A stretch of DNA of 64,000 nucleotides from Triangularia verruculosa (Eukaryota > Ascomycota > Sordariomycetes > Sordariales > Podosporaceae): positions 62,001 through 126,000 of the forward strand of contig MU863948.1 in the NCBI GenBank assembly GCA_033296885.1, read 5' to 3'. Below the pieces are notes generated by a model. That model searched no databases, had not been told where the DNA came from, and saw only the letters and a program-made list of their open reading frames with translations. This document shows positions 21,924-32,602 of the stretch, piece by piece. Numbering within the stretch: the first letter of the stretch is position 1; the number at the start of each line of letters is the position of its first letter. A program made the translations under genes and the position numbers.

Positions 21924-23688
21924 GGGTTTTTCTGTCGCTGCCTTGCGAGGAGGAATTGCGATTCTTGATGACTGGAGGCAAGCTGGAGTGGTTGAGAAGC
22001 CAACAGCTTTCTCAACGAGCAGGCGGGTGCAGAAGATGCCGGGGCTGCAGGTCGCAGAATAGGGCCAGGCTGCCAATACACCAAGGTCAGTATGAGGAAG
22101 AGACTGGCTGAACACGAGGGGTGCGACTTACAACTTTTCTTTAGCCCAATTCACTGCTGCTGGCAATGAGAACCCGATGAGACCGTTTGGTCGCTGAATA
22201 TGGAGAGATTTCGACCACTACAGGTAACCTAGCTTTTGCGGTGATGACAGCAGTTTGGCGTAGAGAGTGGAGGTGGGGGAGGTAAAAGGTCGACCAGGTG
22301 AAATGCCAGGCCTGAGGAGCACCTTCCCGGTTTGTGGGTTGTCTTTGTGGGTGCCTAAACTCCCAGGGCTTGCATTGGATTCCAATGGGTCACTTGCCGG
22401 GGGATAGCCCGATTTTACGAGAAGCCCTGGTTCACGTCCCTCTTTAGTCGCTTGGTTTCATCTTGTACCAGCATCACCATACGGGTCTCCCTCTGCTGCC
22501 ATATTTCCCGCCTTGCCGCTTTCAGCCTCAACATTATTTCCAAGTCTTCCAGGAGAGGTGATGCCCGTAAAGGAAATATCGACAAGAGGCTTAAATGTGG
22601 CTTGACGTTGCCCAACTTTGGCAGGGACAGCCATAGCGATGACGGCACATTATACACCATTGCGGGTTTCCTTGGACAGGTTTACTGCTGTCATCACAAC
22701 CGCAGGTTACCGCAACACTATAGATCCATTGATACAGAACGTAGGACAGAAGGTAGGACAGCCCTCAGCGTCATCAGACTTGGAAAATTACACGGTTTGA
22801 AGTAGGGAGTAAGAAGGTAGATATCTACCTACCTTATCTATAGCACACATTCCATTACACTTAGTGATTCCTCTAAGTCCAATGTTTCCCACCAGTCGGA
22901 ACCGTGTCGAAGAAGACAGCTGTTTTTGGCGATGATTTTGCCTCGGTCGATACACAGTGGAAGAGCGCTATCAACTGCAGCAAGTCGACCTAAATATCTG
23001 CCAGTGGGTTGGGCATCCAAGGACTCTGTGGATTAAGGTAGTGCTGCTATGGCAGCTTGCAATTTGACGGGAGGTGCGGTGAAAGGCTGAGGTGAAAGGC
23101 TGAGGTGAAAGGCTGGCGTTGAGGACCACCCTTGATGGCTTTCTTTGTCTTTGTGGGTGCCTGCGATAAAAGGGCTTTCACCCAGCTGTCCAGTCACTCA
23201 CTCCCCGGTGCAAAATGTGGCCCACCATAGCAGTCATCCTGCACAGGTGCATGCCGGCAATGATGGTTGACGGCCGGCAGCTCCCCGGCGACTCCCCGGC
23301 GACGGCCTTCCTGCCGACTGACCCTGGCGCCGACTGCTGCCTCTGCCGGCTGCCCGGCTGCCGATGACTGCCCACCCATGGGTCAGGTATATATTTCTGC
23401 CCTGTCTTACTTTTTCCCTCTTTTTCTGCTTCTTCTTTTCACCCATCAGTCAACTGGCATCTCTCTTCCCTCCAGACTTGCTTTCGACCTTCTTCATTCC
23501 CGCACCATACTACTCTACTTCTCTATCTTGGGTACCTTTCCATTCTATTGCCTACACATACCTCTATCATTGCTTCCGCATCTTCCATCAATTACTATCA
23601 CAACTTTTCAAGTTGGATAAGCCCCGCAACAGCCAGACCGTCGCGCTACACAACACACGAGAAGCTCCCCCATCATCAAGTCGCTCAA
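21924..23688. other. divergent intergenic region between coiled-coil genes A and B
   Basis: Holds both promoters and the 5'-UTR intron of gene A (22070-22131). Also an AGGTAGATATCTACCTACCT patch near 22816 and the direct repeat at 23078-23114. The gene B leader (about 23390-23688) is pyrimidine-rich. No additional coding exon supported. Confidence 0.5.
23078..23114 (+). repeat. 13-nt direct repeat, about three copies
   Basis: The unit GGTGAAAGGCTGA occurs twice in full and a third time lacking its last two bases, head to tail with no spacer. It lies upstream of coiled-coil gene B. Confidence 0.85.
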
Positions 23689-24993
23689 ATGACTGGAAAA
23701 CACGCCAGATTCGACACTGCCATGACCATTCAACTTGGTCACCACGGGCACGCCCCAGCTCACTTCGATGCCAAGATTTTTGATCTCGGATGGTGGCCTT
23801 TGGTCCATCACCCCGACCCGACTCGGATGAAGCGTCAGATGGAGAAGCAGTCAATGGTGGCCGACATCGCGCCGTCTCGCGAGTACCAAGTCGACTTCTG
23901 GCGCAGCTGGGCTATATATTTCGCCGAAGCAGCCGGTCAATCGTTTGAGAAGTGGAGAGCTGAGAAACGGCTGAACAATGGCAGAGTCAAGCGCCTAGAG
24001 AATATCGTTGTCGGCATCAAAACATCGATGGGGTCATATGAGACGACCATCACCGCCTTACAGGAGAAAGACCGCAAAAACCAGCAATACATTGCATCCC
24101 TGGAGAATCAACTCCGCAGCTCCCCGGAGCGACGAGCCTCAGCCGATCAAGATTCAGCCACGCCCATCACGCCTAAGGCCAAGTCGCAGCTCGAGTCTGA
24201 CATCGGCACCCCCACGAGCCAACCTCAGTGTCCAGCGGACAAGCTTCATTCGGGATCCCCACCTCCATTCTCTTCCATCTCGACTCCTGCTTCATCTGGG
24301 TCGTCTTCTGCCAGCGCGACCTCTTCTTCATCCGCATCATCTTCTACCATCACCACCCCATCTTCGTCTGGTTCATCCTCTTCCAAATTCCCCGCTATGA
24401 AGCGAGTCACGAAGAAGTTGGCGACACCTCTCCAGAAGTCGAAGCCTGAGGCCGACCCTTTCAAGTCGGAACTGGCCACCCTGTCGACACAATCCAAGCT
24501 CACTAAAGTTGAGGAGCTGCTGGAGAGGATTCAGGCCAATGATGCAGTCCTTCACAAGTTATCTAAGGAAGCCCTGTCAGCCAGCAGCGCCCAGCTCAAG
24601 TGCCAAGCAACAGACACCAGTATCACAATTTCGGGTCTCCAAGCTGATCTCAGCAAGCAAAGGGAATCACACACCAATCTTCTTCAGATCGTCCGCAAGG
24701 ATGAGAAGAGGCTTCTAAACCAGACCTTGGCGATGAAGGAGATGAAGCAAAAGATCCAGAACTATGAGATGAAGGACTTGCAGGAGCAGCAGCGCGACCA
24801 CTTCTTGGATGAGCGTGTGGTACCATCATATGTGGGGACTCAGACCATCAACCATCTTTCCTTTACCTGTTCCGATGAAAGAACTTCGATTGCTATTGAG
24901 CCGAAGGATGGGGGTGTGGTGGTCTTGCCGAAGGCAGCGGTGGATGGGTTCTTGGCTGCCCTTGGTGTTGAGAACAAAGAGATGACGGCTTGA
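23689..24993 (+). CDS. coiled-coil protein B of the YIxxLE cluster, 434 aa
   Basis: Single exon from ATG 23689. Residues 1-75 are His/Trp-containing and not coiled coil (KIFDLGWWPLVHHPDPTR). Residues 80-145 form a first coil ending DRKNQQYIASLENQLRSS, with YIASLE at 134-139. Residues ~185-245 are a dense Ser/Thr/Ala low-complexity linker, followed by a second long coil at about 265-380 (SKLTKVEELLERIQAND, DLSKQRESHTNLLQIVRK). The last 50 residues (FTCSDERTSIAIEPKDGGVVVLPKAAVDGFLAAL) look like a small folded tail. No enzymatic motif, membrane helix or signal peptide. A scaffold or filament-like role is only inference. The 3' end of the gene is markedly G-rich in third positions. Confidence 0.78.
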   Translation: MTGKHARFDTAMTIQLGHHGHAPAHFDAKIFDLGWWPLVHHPDPTRMKRQMEKQSMVADIAPSREYQVDFWRSWAIYFAEAAGQSFEKWRAEKRLNNGRVKRLENIVVGIKTSMGSYETTITALQEKDRKNQQYIASLENQLRSSPERRASADQDSATPITPKAKSQLESDIGTPTSQPQCPADKLHSGSPPPFSSISTPASSGSSSASATSSSSASSSTITTPSSSGSSSSKFPAMKRVTKKLATPLQKSKPEADPFKSELATLSTQSKLTKVEELLERIQANDAVLHKLSKEALSASSAQLKCQATDTSITISGLQADLSKQRESHTNLLQIVRKDEKRLLNQTLAMKEMKQKIQNYEMKDLQEQQRDHFLDERVVPSYVGTQTINHLSFTCSDERTSIAIEPKDGGVVVLPKAAVDGFLAALGVENKEMTA

Positions 24994-26090
24994 TGCTCAA
25001 ATGATCAGTGAAGGAGGGGTACGAAGGAGGGGCTTTCTCTAAACGATGGGAATGTTATATTAGAGGGGGGGTTAATAACTAATGTGAAGGAGGTGGAGGA
25101 TAGGTATTCAGAGAGAAAAGAGCGGGATAGTCGGGTTGTTGTATTATGAGCAGGGGAGTAATTGGGTTAATGGGATATCGTGCAGAGAGTGGGAGTGGAG
25201 GGCTATGTCCACAAGATTAATCAGGGGTAATGGGATTTTGTGGACGGGAGGCAGCAATACCGGAAAATGGCGATTAATGGTGTATAGGTAATATAATGAA
25301 GAACTTTATTTGGGAACTATACTGAATATTCCCTTCTTGTGACCTTGTTGATATACCTAGGTACCTACCACCTAGGCCTATCTCTTCGTACAGGCTTGCG
25401 TCCACCCTCATTCAACCGAGATGCTCTGCCGAACAAGGACCGGTTCCTCTTTTCTCTTGTTATAGTTACCGCCACTAACCCCACATCTTTGCGCTCCTGT
25501 ATGCCAAATCGAACAATCTCATGATGTGCCTCAGAGAATGGTTGTAGGCATCGAGAGCTCTGGTGTCTCTCTGCGCCCACCAGGCTTGGATTGAGAATTG
25601 GGCCTCACTCCCGCCTCCATGCCAAGAGTTTATTGAATCACGGGTGGAAAGACGCTCCTCAGCTTCTCCTCCGATGTGTGCCCATGGGTCACGGGTGTGT
25701 GGATCTGGCGATTGCCCGCGCTGCCCGTTGCTCCGAGATGAGGAAGTGAATACACACATTGTGGTGAAAAGAATTAATGTCAACAAGCACCGCAAAATGC
25801 ACGCTCTTTGGTCTCTAGAAATTGGACCACTTCATTCACACCGCCCCTAACATAACTTCTCCACTCCCTCACCATCCTGATTTTCTTGTTAGCGACAAAA
25901 GAAGCGACTTTATACCAACCTGAACGAAAAACAAAGGTGAGCCAGTCAATTAGGGACATTTAACTCGGTCAGTAAGGTACCTGATGCTAACGCTGCATCA
26001 GTCGTTCTCCGCCGAGTACTGCTATCAATACCATCTCAAAGTCGACACCATCTCGATACGCAGTCTCCAAGTAACGCCCCAGAGAGTTGT
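24994..26090. other. 1.1-kb intergenic region
   Basis: The first 300 bp after gene B are unusually G-rich on the plus strand (many GGAGGGG and GGGATA runs), as in a 3' UTR. AGGTACCTACC occurs near 25364. Open frames around 25475-25850 on both strands are not convincing. Confidence 0.45.
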
Positions 26091-27192
26091 ATGTTGGAGG
26101 CCGAGCGCATTCCAGACATGTCAACCAACACTGGGAGAAATGGGTTAGCTGGGGTTAGCTGGGACGCCCTCAGGATTCGAGTTTGACTGCCTGCCATTAC
26201 AAGCCCGCAGGTATATTCGGAGTCTGGAGTGCAAGATCTCAGATCTCAAGAATGAGTTCACCATTCGGAAGGAGCAGGAGTACTCCGAGCTTGAGATTCG
26301 ATTGCAAAACGAGAAGGCCGTAAGAGGATGGCTCGAACGAGAGCTCGAGAGACAGGATCGAGTTGTTGAACAACAACGCCAAGAAATCCTTCATCTGACT
26401 TCAGACATGGATATAACTGGCCGAGTCTTGATCAGCCAAACAGTCCCCCGTTGCAAAACCGTCACTTTCTTGGAGCCGATATGGGCTAGAGCGTCCTCGA
26501 TGGCCTTGAGTGGCATCCAGCAACAAGTCACGGCCAAGTTCAGCGAACCCACCTTCTCTCCAAAGATAACGAGACAGCACATGCGGAAATATGTGCCGAA
26601 TGCCGCCAAAGGGTCCACCGATATCCAACGATCCAAACCACCAGCGCCCTCAGCAGCCACCCACCCCGGGGTATTCTCGGATCCTCCTTCTTATGCCCTG
26701 GGCCAGTCCGCGACTCCGCGTACTAATATCGACCCTGTCATTGACATTATCCAAAGGCAAGCTTATGACAAGCTTATCAATAGCATTCCCGCAGCGGTAT
26801 CCGACGAGACGGGTTTCTGGAACCAGCTAATGAACGATTTGGCTACCTCTGCAGCGCAAACCATGCTCGAGCTTCAGAACAACAACAACGAGAGTGTCCC
26901 TGAGAAGGCTTTTCGGGAAGAGACAGAAGAACAGATTGCTAAACGGAAGAAAGAGATTGCTCGATTCTTTACAAAACTCACCCCGGGCTCGGGAGCTGTT
27001 GGTGGCGGACAACACTCGTCAAAACACCCTGATACAGTCTCAGCTCGGTGCATTATGGCTTCCCAACAGTCGCCTTTTCACGCGTTGAGAACCACCTCAA
27101 TCGCGTTTGAGGCCGAGGAATTCCTGAACGGGCCTGATGCTGATCAAAACGGATATTCTGAGTCGAGTCAAATTCAGTTTTTAAAGCACTAG
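26091..27192 (+). CDS. coiled-coil protein C of the YIxxLE cluster, about 344 aa
   Basis: Modelled as exons 26091-26143 and 26211-27192. The intron 26144-26210 has a weak GTTAGC donor, a TTTGAC branch and a CCGCAG acceptor; phase 2 agrees exactly. Exon 2 begins with YIRSLECKISDLKNEF, so the cluster signature YIRSLE (19-24) sits directly after the splice. A coil runs to about residue 80 (ELEIRLQNEKAVRGWLERELERQDRVVEQQRQEIL). The remainder is mixed: KFSEPTFSPKITRQHMRKY, Pro/Ser-rich stretches, then an Asp/Gln/Asn-containing helix (MNDLATSAAQTMLELQNNN). No known domain. The start is the weakest part: another ATG in the same frame at 26118 would shorten the leader. Confidence 0.62.
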
Positions 27193-27959
27193 CATCGTCG
27201 CTTTTTGATACATCGCTTGGTCAAAAGGGTGAGGTAACAAAGGGACTGGATTGAGAGAGAAGCATTAAATGGTGGTCTTGGGAGTTCAGATGTCAGAGGT
27301 GTATAGGTCCGATAAGCTGTAAGAGATAAAATGAATAATTAACTGCCCTTTACCATTCTGGTATCACTTTCATGGTAGAATGGCTGCCAGACGAAGGTGT
27401 AGGTAGTCAACAAGGGGAATTTTGATCATCATGGTATTCACCATTGCCACACTGCCACTAATGGGAACTAACATCAAGAGGTCACGAAGATCTGAATTGA
27501 AGGGGAGGACAATGTGTAACAAGTGTCTTTGCTCCTAAGAGGCTTACGAATTTACAAATGTCCACTGAAATGTGTGAAAACCCACCACGGTCCATGCCTA
27601 CCAGGTACCTATCATGATAAAGCTAAGCAAGCTCTGACCTTTCTGCAATTCTTGATCTTCAAAACAGAGCAACATGGTCCGAGCGTCCTCCCAGAAGCCC
27701 GTTCCAGCTGATAAACAGCGGGCAGTGGTGATGGGAGAGCGCGCTCGTAGATTTCTTCCACCCCACAAAACAGAGGCACTTCCACTGTCTTTCAACTCTG
27801 CTTCGTTCTTCAACCTGCAACAATCATCACGACCTACGTGGCTCTATCATCGAGCCCCGAACCTGACCTGAGCCCATTGAAACATCACTCATCGTAAGAT
27901 CCCCAAAATTCTGACAACTCCTTGAAATGCATAGTCGCTAACTACTACGAGAAGCCAGA
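27193..27959. other. intergenic region with 5'-UTR intron of gene D
   Basis: A likely 5'-UTR intron spans 27894-27958 (GTAAGA donor, GCTAAC branch, GCCAG acceptor), ending one base before the gene D ATG. A second spliced leader in this cluster (see gene A). Nothing else seen. Confidence 0.5.
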
Positions 27960-28487
27960 ATGGCAAGCAAAGACAACTCTCCACGCGACGAAGTCCATGA
28001 TGTGACCATTGCCATCGGGCCCGACGAAACCCAGGGCCAAAAGTCGACACTCGTTATCGAGATTCACGTCGAAGAGGCCGAGGCTGCGAGTATTATCGAT
28101 GCGGTCGAGCGATATTCTGCCCAGCCAGCCAAGACATCAAGCGACAATATGAACGACGGCGGCCAGACCTTTCAAGCAACTATCAACTCGACGGGAGCAT
28201 GGGCTACCCTGATGGGCCACATTCGTCAACTCGTCAAAGCGGGAGGAGCTTCCGGCGAAACTACCGAGGTCTCTGTCAAGAAAGAGGAGGATGAGCATGT
28301 TCCTGCGAAGTTGTCTGCGGAGGTGGTTTCTGCCGTGGAGGAACACAGGCAGGCTTTGAAGGAGCAGGTTCAGGCCTTGAAGGAAGAGGTAGAGGCTTTG
28401 CAGGCACAGGCTCGTTTCCAGGAACAATACATTGAACTTCTGGAGCGTCGGGTGTTGGGCCTTCGAGCGAGGGTCTCGCCCGCCTAG
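27960..28487 (+). CDS. coiled-coil protein D of the YIxxLE cluster, 175 aa
   Basis: Single coding exon; the ATG follows directly after a predicted leader intron, which supports this start. The N-terminal half (VHDVTIAIGPDETQ, STLVIEIHVEEAEAASI) looks like a small beta/alpha region, not coiled coil. From about residue 115 it is a regular heptad coil (HRQALKEQVQALKEEVEAL) ending QEQYIELLERRVLGLRARV, with YIELLE at 157-162 and the stop 13 residues later. The C-terminal layout, long coil then YIExLE then a short tail, is the same as in protein A. No catalytic or membrane motif. Function unknown. Confidence 0.75.
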   Translation: MASKDNSPRDEVHDVTIAIGPDETQGQKSTLVIEIHVEEAEAASIIDAVERYSAQPAKTSSDNMNDGGQTFQATINSTGAWATLMGHIRQLVKAGGASGETTEVSVKKEEDEHVPAKLSAEVVSAVEEHRQALKEQVQALKEEVEALQAQARFQEQYIELLERRVLGLRARVSPA

Positions 28488-29363
28488 GGGTGCGTTCCTG
28501 GTGGTACACGACAACCTCTGTTGGGTACGGTTTAGTCCCTGAATAGTCTGACAGTCATGGCTTTGAGATAGATTTGGTGTTTGGAGGCTAGCAAGAAGGG
28601 GCACGCGGAATAAACACATCACTTTGATGAGATATGTTCTAACAGCAGGTGCCTCCCTATGTGTTGCTGTTGGTCATCAGGATGTCTCAACCTTTGTGTG
28701 GTGAATGGAATGGGTGCCAGTGTCTGTATATGCAGAAATCTGACGAGAAAACTCAGTTCTTACTCTCACTCTCCCCGAAACTGAAAGCGAACATTTATGT
28801 CAATAGGTATGGTATTTCTCCAGCCATGTAGCCTGTCTTCATATAGCAGTATCCCAGCTTAACAGGGGCGCCTTGCGGAGGCAGAATTTCCTCTTGGTTC
28901 ACAAAATGCTACCGAGCCTCTTCAGTATACAATGCCTGGCCGCAAGTCCAACAGCAGTGCCGCATTCAGTCTGTATTGGAGAAAATGGGGAGCAGTAGCG
29001 ACAAATAGACAGCAATAACAGGAGACACTTGACACGTATCTCAGTTTTCTAATGCGGTGCCGACCGTCTCTTCGTAATCACAGAACAGGCGCAGACCCAG
29101 GCTGGAGCGAAGGGGTGGTGTAACAGCCACACCAAGCCACAATTTCAGAGTCCGAGACTCCGAGCTGACGATCACCCTTCCCTCTGATTGGATGGAGGTT
29201 ATCGCTAGATGCACTAAACTGAGAATGCATTAGCGTGCTAACTCCTTATTGTTGTTCCCTGTCTGGCTGTTTAGGAACCGGCACAGAACCGCGCCTGGGG
29301 TCACGTTGATGCCACGGTCAAGAATTCTCCAACATCTTCTAATTGCGACATCTGGCTGGTGAC
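28488..29363. other. intergenic region
   Basis: 3' flank of gene D and promoter of the CorA-like gene. No RNA gene, repeat or coding region recognised. Confidence 0.4.
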
Positions 29364-30858
29364 ATGGATCCCTATGCACCAAACCCGACAGCGCGGAGCT
29401 ATTCTCCCAGTTACCCCCATCAAAAGCTCAGGGTCTTGATTGGCTCGCTTTCACCCGGTGCCACCAACTCAACAAGCCATGCGGGCATCTCAGACGAGAG
29501 GATACAATACGACCAGTTGGAGGAGAGTCTTTTGAAGAATAACCATGACAACGAAATCGACGATAGTTCATGGCGCTTCCAAATCATCTCTTTTCCTCGC
29601 GTCCAGCCCGGCAGAAACGTGCTGTCTATTCCCGAGCCACTCTTTGAAAGAATTCAACAGTCTTGGAAGCTCCATTCACGCACAAAAGAGATCTTTCTCT
29701 CCAATAATGGAACGCTCGCATCGTTTAACACTCCCGATACTGGACTCTATTCTCTTCTTTTTAAAGTAGCAAGTTCAGCATCAATCGGCTTCGACTGTGT
29801 GTCTTTGACCCACGACACTTCCTGCCGGACGACGTATGTGCTGTACCATCACCTCAGCGATGAAGACTCCGTGTTTGCCACTCTGCTTGCTACACCAGAG
29901 CGTTGCATTGATCCGCATTTTTTCGTCTCCGCTTTGTATCAATCCCACCACCAGCACCTTGAAGTTCACACTCACACGATTGACGAGACGGTGCTGGGAA
30001 TTGAACGGATGACGAATTTTGGTCGGCCAGGGAGACTTGTGAGCTCTGCACAAAGGATGAGATTGGTTGGTCCCGAGAGGCGTGTCAGTCCACACAGGCA
30101 TCCCGTGCTTGAGGATCCGAAAAAGATCATAAGACAGCTCAGTTACTGCCAGACCGATCTTGCGGTGATGGGCCATGCCGGACGGTCTGCGCTAGACTGT
30201 GGACAATGGCTTGTTCAGGCTATTGACAACAGACTTCAACCGAGCAAGATGAAGCAACTGGGAGACAATCCCACGCTGCAGGAGGAGACTTTCCTGAAGA
30301 GCCTTAGGGCGGCAAGAATGACGATCCGCGACGACGTGGAATACACGCGGAGGCGAATTGCGATGCTTCTATCTCAAGTGGAGCAGATGAAAGACAGGAC
30401 ACAAAGCCAAACCAATTTTGTAGGTGCCCTCCCAGCGCTCTGTCCTTCATTAAGCCACTAACACTCTGAACCAGATGCTGAGCAACATCGCGCAAAACGA
30501 CGCCGAATACACCGCCGCCATAGCAGTGGACGGGAAACGTGACAGCATCGCTGTGAAGACGATCTCCATCCTCGGCATTATTTACCTACCGGCAACCTTT
30601 GTGGCCACGCTATTTAGCGTGGACATGTTCAAATGGGGTCCCAGTCCGGAGGATGCAGAAACCCCTGGGCTGAGTGTGACACCAGATATGTGGATTTACT
30701 GGGCTGTAACTGTCCCATTGACGCTTGTGACCATCTTGGTGTGGTACTTTTGGTCTCAAAGGGAGGATAAAAGCTCTTTCCAGCGCCTTGGGGTCTTTCG
30801 TGGCAGGCGCTCTGGTGATCATGATACAGACACTGAGTCTTATGGATCTTCGCTTTAG
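29364..30858 (+). CDS. CorA-like membrane protein, 479 aa
   Basis: Exons 29364-30419 and 30475-30858; intron 30420-30474 (GTAGGT donor, CACTAAC branch, ACCAG acceptor, phase 0). The N-terminal ~300 residues are soluble, and a long helix follows (VEYTRRRIAMLLSQVEQMKDRTQSQ). Exon 2 gives the typical fungal CorA-like end: IAQND...VDGKRDSIAVKTISILG, then TM1 (IIYLPATFVATLFSVDMF) and TM2 (WIYWAVTVPLTLVTILVWYF), and a charged C-terminal tail. Bacterial and yeast Mg2+ channels of this superfamily carry a GMN motif after TM1; here the site reads VDMF, so Mg2+ transport cannot be assumed. Many fungal paralogues of this type are uncharacterised. It sits between coiled-coil genes D and E; no functional link is visible. 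Confidence 0.82.
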
Positions 30859-31567
30859 CAGAGATTGATAGAAGGGAGAATAATGACATCTAAGACTACC
30901 TAAACAACGCACAGGATATCAGTCTTTGTCTGTCTACGCAAAAGCCCCAGGAAACGCGTGATTTCTGTTTCTCTTAAGGTCAACGAGGATGTGTTAATGA
31001 GGATATGTGAAGATGTGGGAGAACCGGTGATGGTTGTAGAAGATAGGACTGGCATAGCACTCCCTCCACAAAAGGAGTAGGCAAGTAATCTAGTCCCGCT
31101 CTGTTTCCTGGGGAGTTCAAAGCCATCAATAAGGTATGTATGCCGACTAACCGTCAATTTCCCCAGTCATCGGCCACTGTTGTCTGGCCAAGTCTTGTTC
31201 ACCAGGGCCAATCTTTCTAAAGCAAACAGTTTTTCCACCCTGGTTTCTACCACGCCGTATATTTCCATTCAATGGTTCTTGCGGAGTTGTTTGTATGTGC
31301 CATATTCACCAGCTCTTTGATCACTTGCCTTATCCATCCCACAGCTACCTTGCCTACTTTATCCGACATTAAACAGTACCGAGCGTTGTCTAGGGTCTCG
31401 CCCGGTCTCTGTTTGCTCCATCACAGTCACAAGCGGCAGCTTACCCTTGCACACGTCACATGTTCTGACACTGAAACAACATACCTTTAGATTATCTGCG
31501 CGCCATACATCAGTCACTCTCTCTCGTTCCTTACCTCCTCCCACCGGTCGCAATAATACCTCGAGTC
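30859..31567. other. intergenic region
   Basis: 3' flank of the CorA-like gene and promoter/leader of coiled-coil gene E. The leader is CTCTC-rich near 31510-31550. No other feature. Confidence 0.4.
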
Positions 31568-32497
31568 ATGGATGCACGCACTACCAGCAGATATCACAGT
31601 CGGGAGGAGGACGCCCAGAAACAGATCAAGAACCTTCAGGAGGCAGAGGAGCGAAACTGGTGGCGATGGTTTGCTGTGAAAGGGGAGCTGGACGACATCA
31701 AACATTCTCGATCATTGAATCTCTCGATATCACATATCATGACAGTGGTATCGATGGAACCGTTAGACAACCTTCATATTATCAACACGATCACTGGCGG
31801 ACCAAAAACCCCTTGTACCGTAAGGGTGCCATCCTTCACTGTGGTTTCTCAGACGGAAGACAAAACCGCAGACGTGGATTGTCTGGGCCTCTGCGACTTG
31901 TCTCTCAACGACAGCCCGCTCCACCAGACGGAGCAAGACAACGGCTACGTTCTAGTCTCTCCCTTTTCTCCTGCCGATGAGGAAGAATCTACTATTACAG
32001 CCATCTCCGTCATCGATCCTGCCACCCACATTGATCCTACCGCCCATCCCAATTCCCAAGTGTCTCCTGGCACACAGGACACGCCCGGAGTCGAGGGTCC
32101 CAACGGACTCGTAGGAACCGCCCCGATCGAGGGCGTGACCGTCGAGATGGAGGAGAAGAATGCAGAAATCAAAGAGTTGAAGGACAGACTTCAGCAGCAA
32201 TGGCTCAGTTACAATACTCAAGCGGCTCGGGTCCAATTTTTGGAGAGGGACATCCGCTGCTTGATGAAGCAAATTGACTGGCAGGCCGAGTACATTGAGT
32301 CGCTGGAGCGCCAGTTGAAGCAGCTCCGAAACGAGGTTTCTATGGCCGTGTTCGGCCTCTCGGTTTGTATACCAGAGTCTGTGGAATCTCAGCTGGTTGC
32401 TGCTATGCCGGGTGAGAGTGATGGTGAGCTCGGTTCGTTCAGCAGTGAAGAATCAGAGTCGTCTGAAGAGTACCCCGGCAGGAAAGGAGATAGGTAA
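31568..32497 (+). CDS. coiled-coil protein E of the YIxxLE cluster, 309 aa
   Basis: Single exon from ATG 31568 (MDARTTSRYHSREEDA). A short N-terminal coil (EDAQKQIKNLQEAEERN) is followed by about 140 residues of low-order, Thr/Pro/Asp-rich sequence. A long C-terminal coil runs from about residue 195 (VEMEEKNAEIKELKDRLQQQ) to WQAEYIESLERQLKQLRNEV; YIESLE is 242-247. The tail is acidic and Ser-rich (GSFSSEESESSEEYPG), resembling casein-kinase-2 target sequence. Unlike A and D, about 60 residues follow the signature. No known domain, signal peptide or membrane helix. Function unknown. Confidence 0.75.
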   Translation: MDARTTSRYHSREEDAQKQIKNLQEAEERNWWRWFAVKGELDDIKHSRSLNLSISHIMTVVSMEPLDNLHIINTITGGPKTPCTVRVPSFTVVSQTEDKTADVDCLGLCDLSLNDSPLHQTEQDNGYVLVSPFSPADEEESTITAISVIDPATHIDPTAHPNSQVSPGTQDTPGVEGPNGLVGTAPIEGVTVEMEEKNAEIKELKDRLQQQWLSYNTQAARVQFLERDIRCLMKQIDWQAEYIESLERQLKQLRNEVSMAVFGLSVCIPESVESQLVAAMPGESDGELGSFSSEESESSEEYPGRKGDR

Positions 32498-32602
32498 CAC
32501 GGAGAGTTGAGAAGGTATACCTAGATAGGCCTATGTCAGTAGACATAGATATTTGGCAAGTACATAGCCCCTGAATCAACTCCATCTCACCTGTTATTAA
32601 TG

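Noticed and set aside
23078..23114. Direct repeat as a CRISPR array
   Set aside because: Units are contiguous with no spacers, and the genome is eukaryotic.
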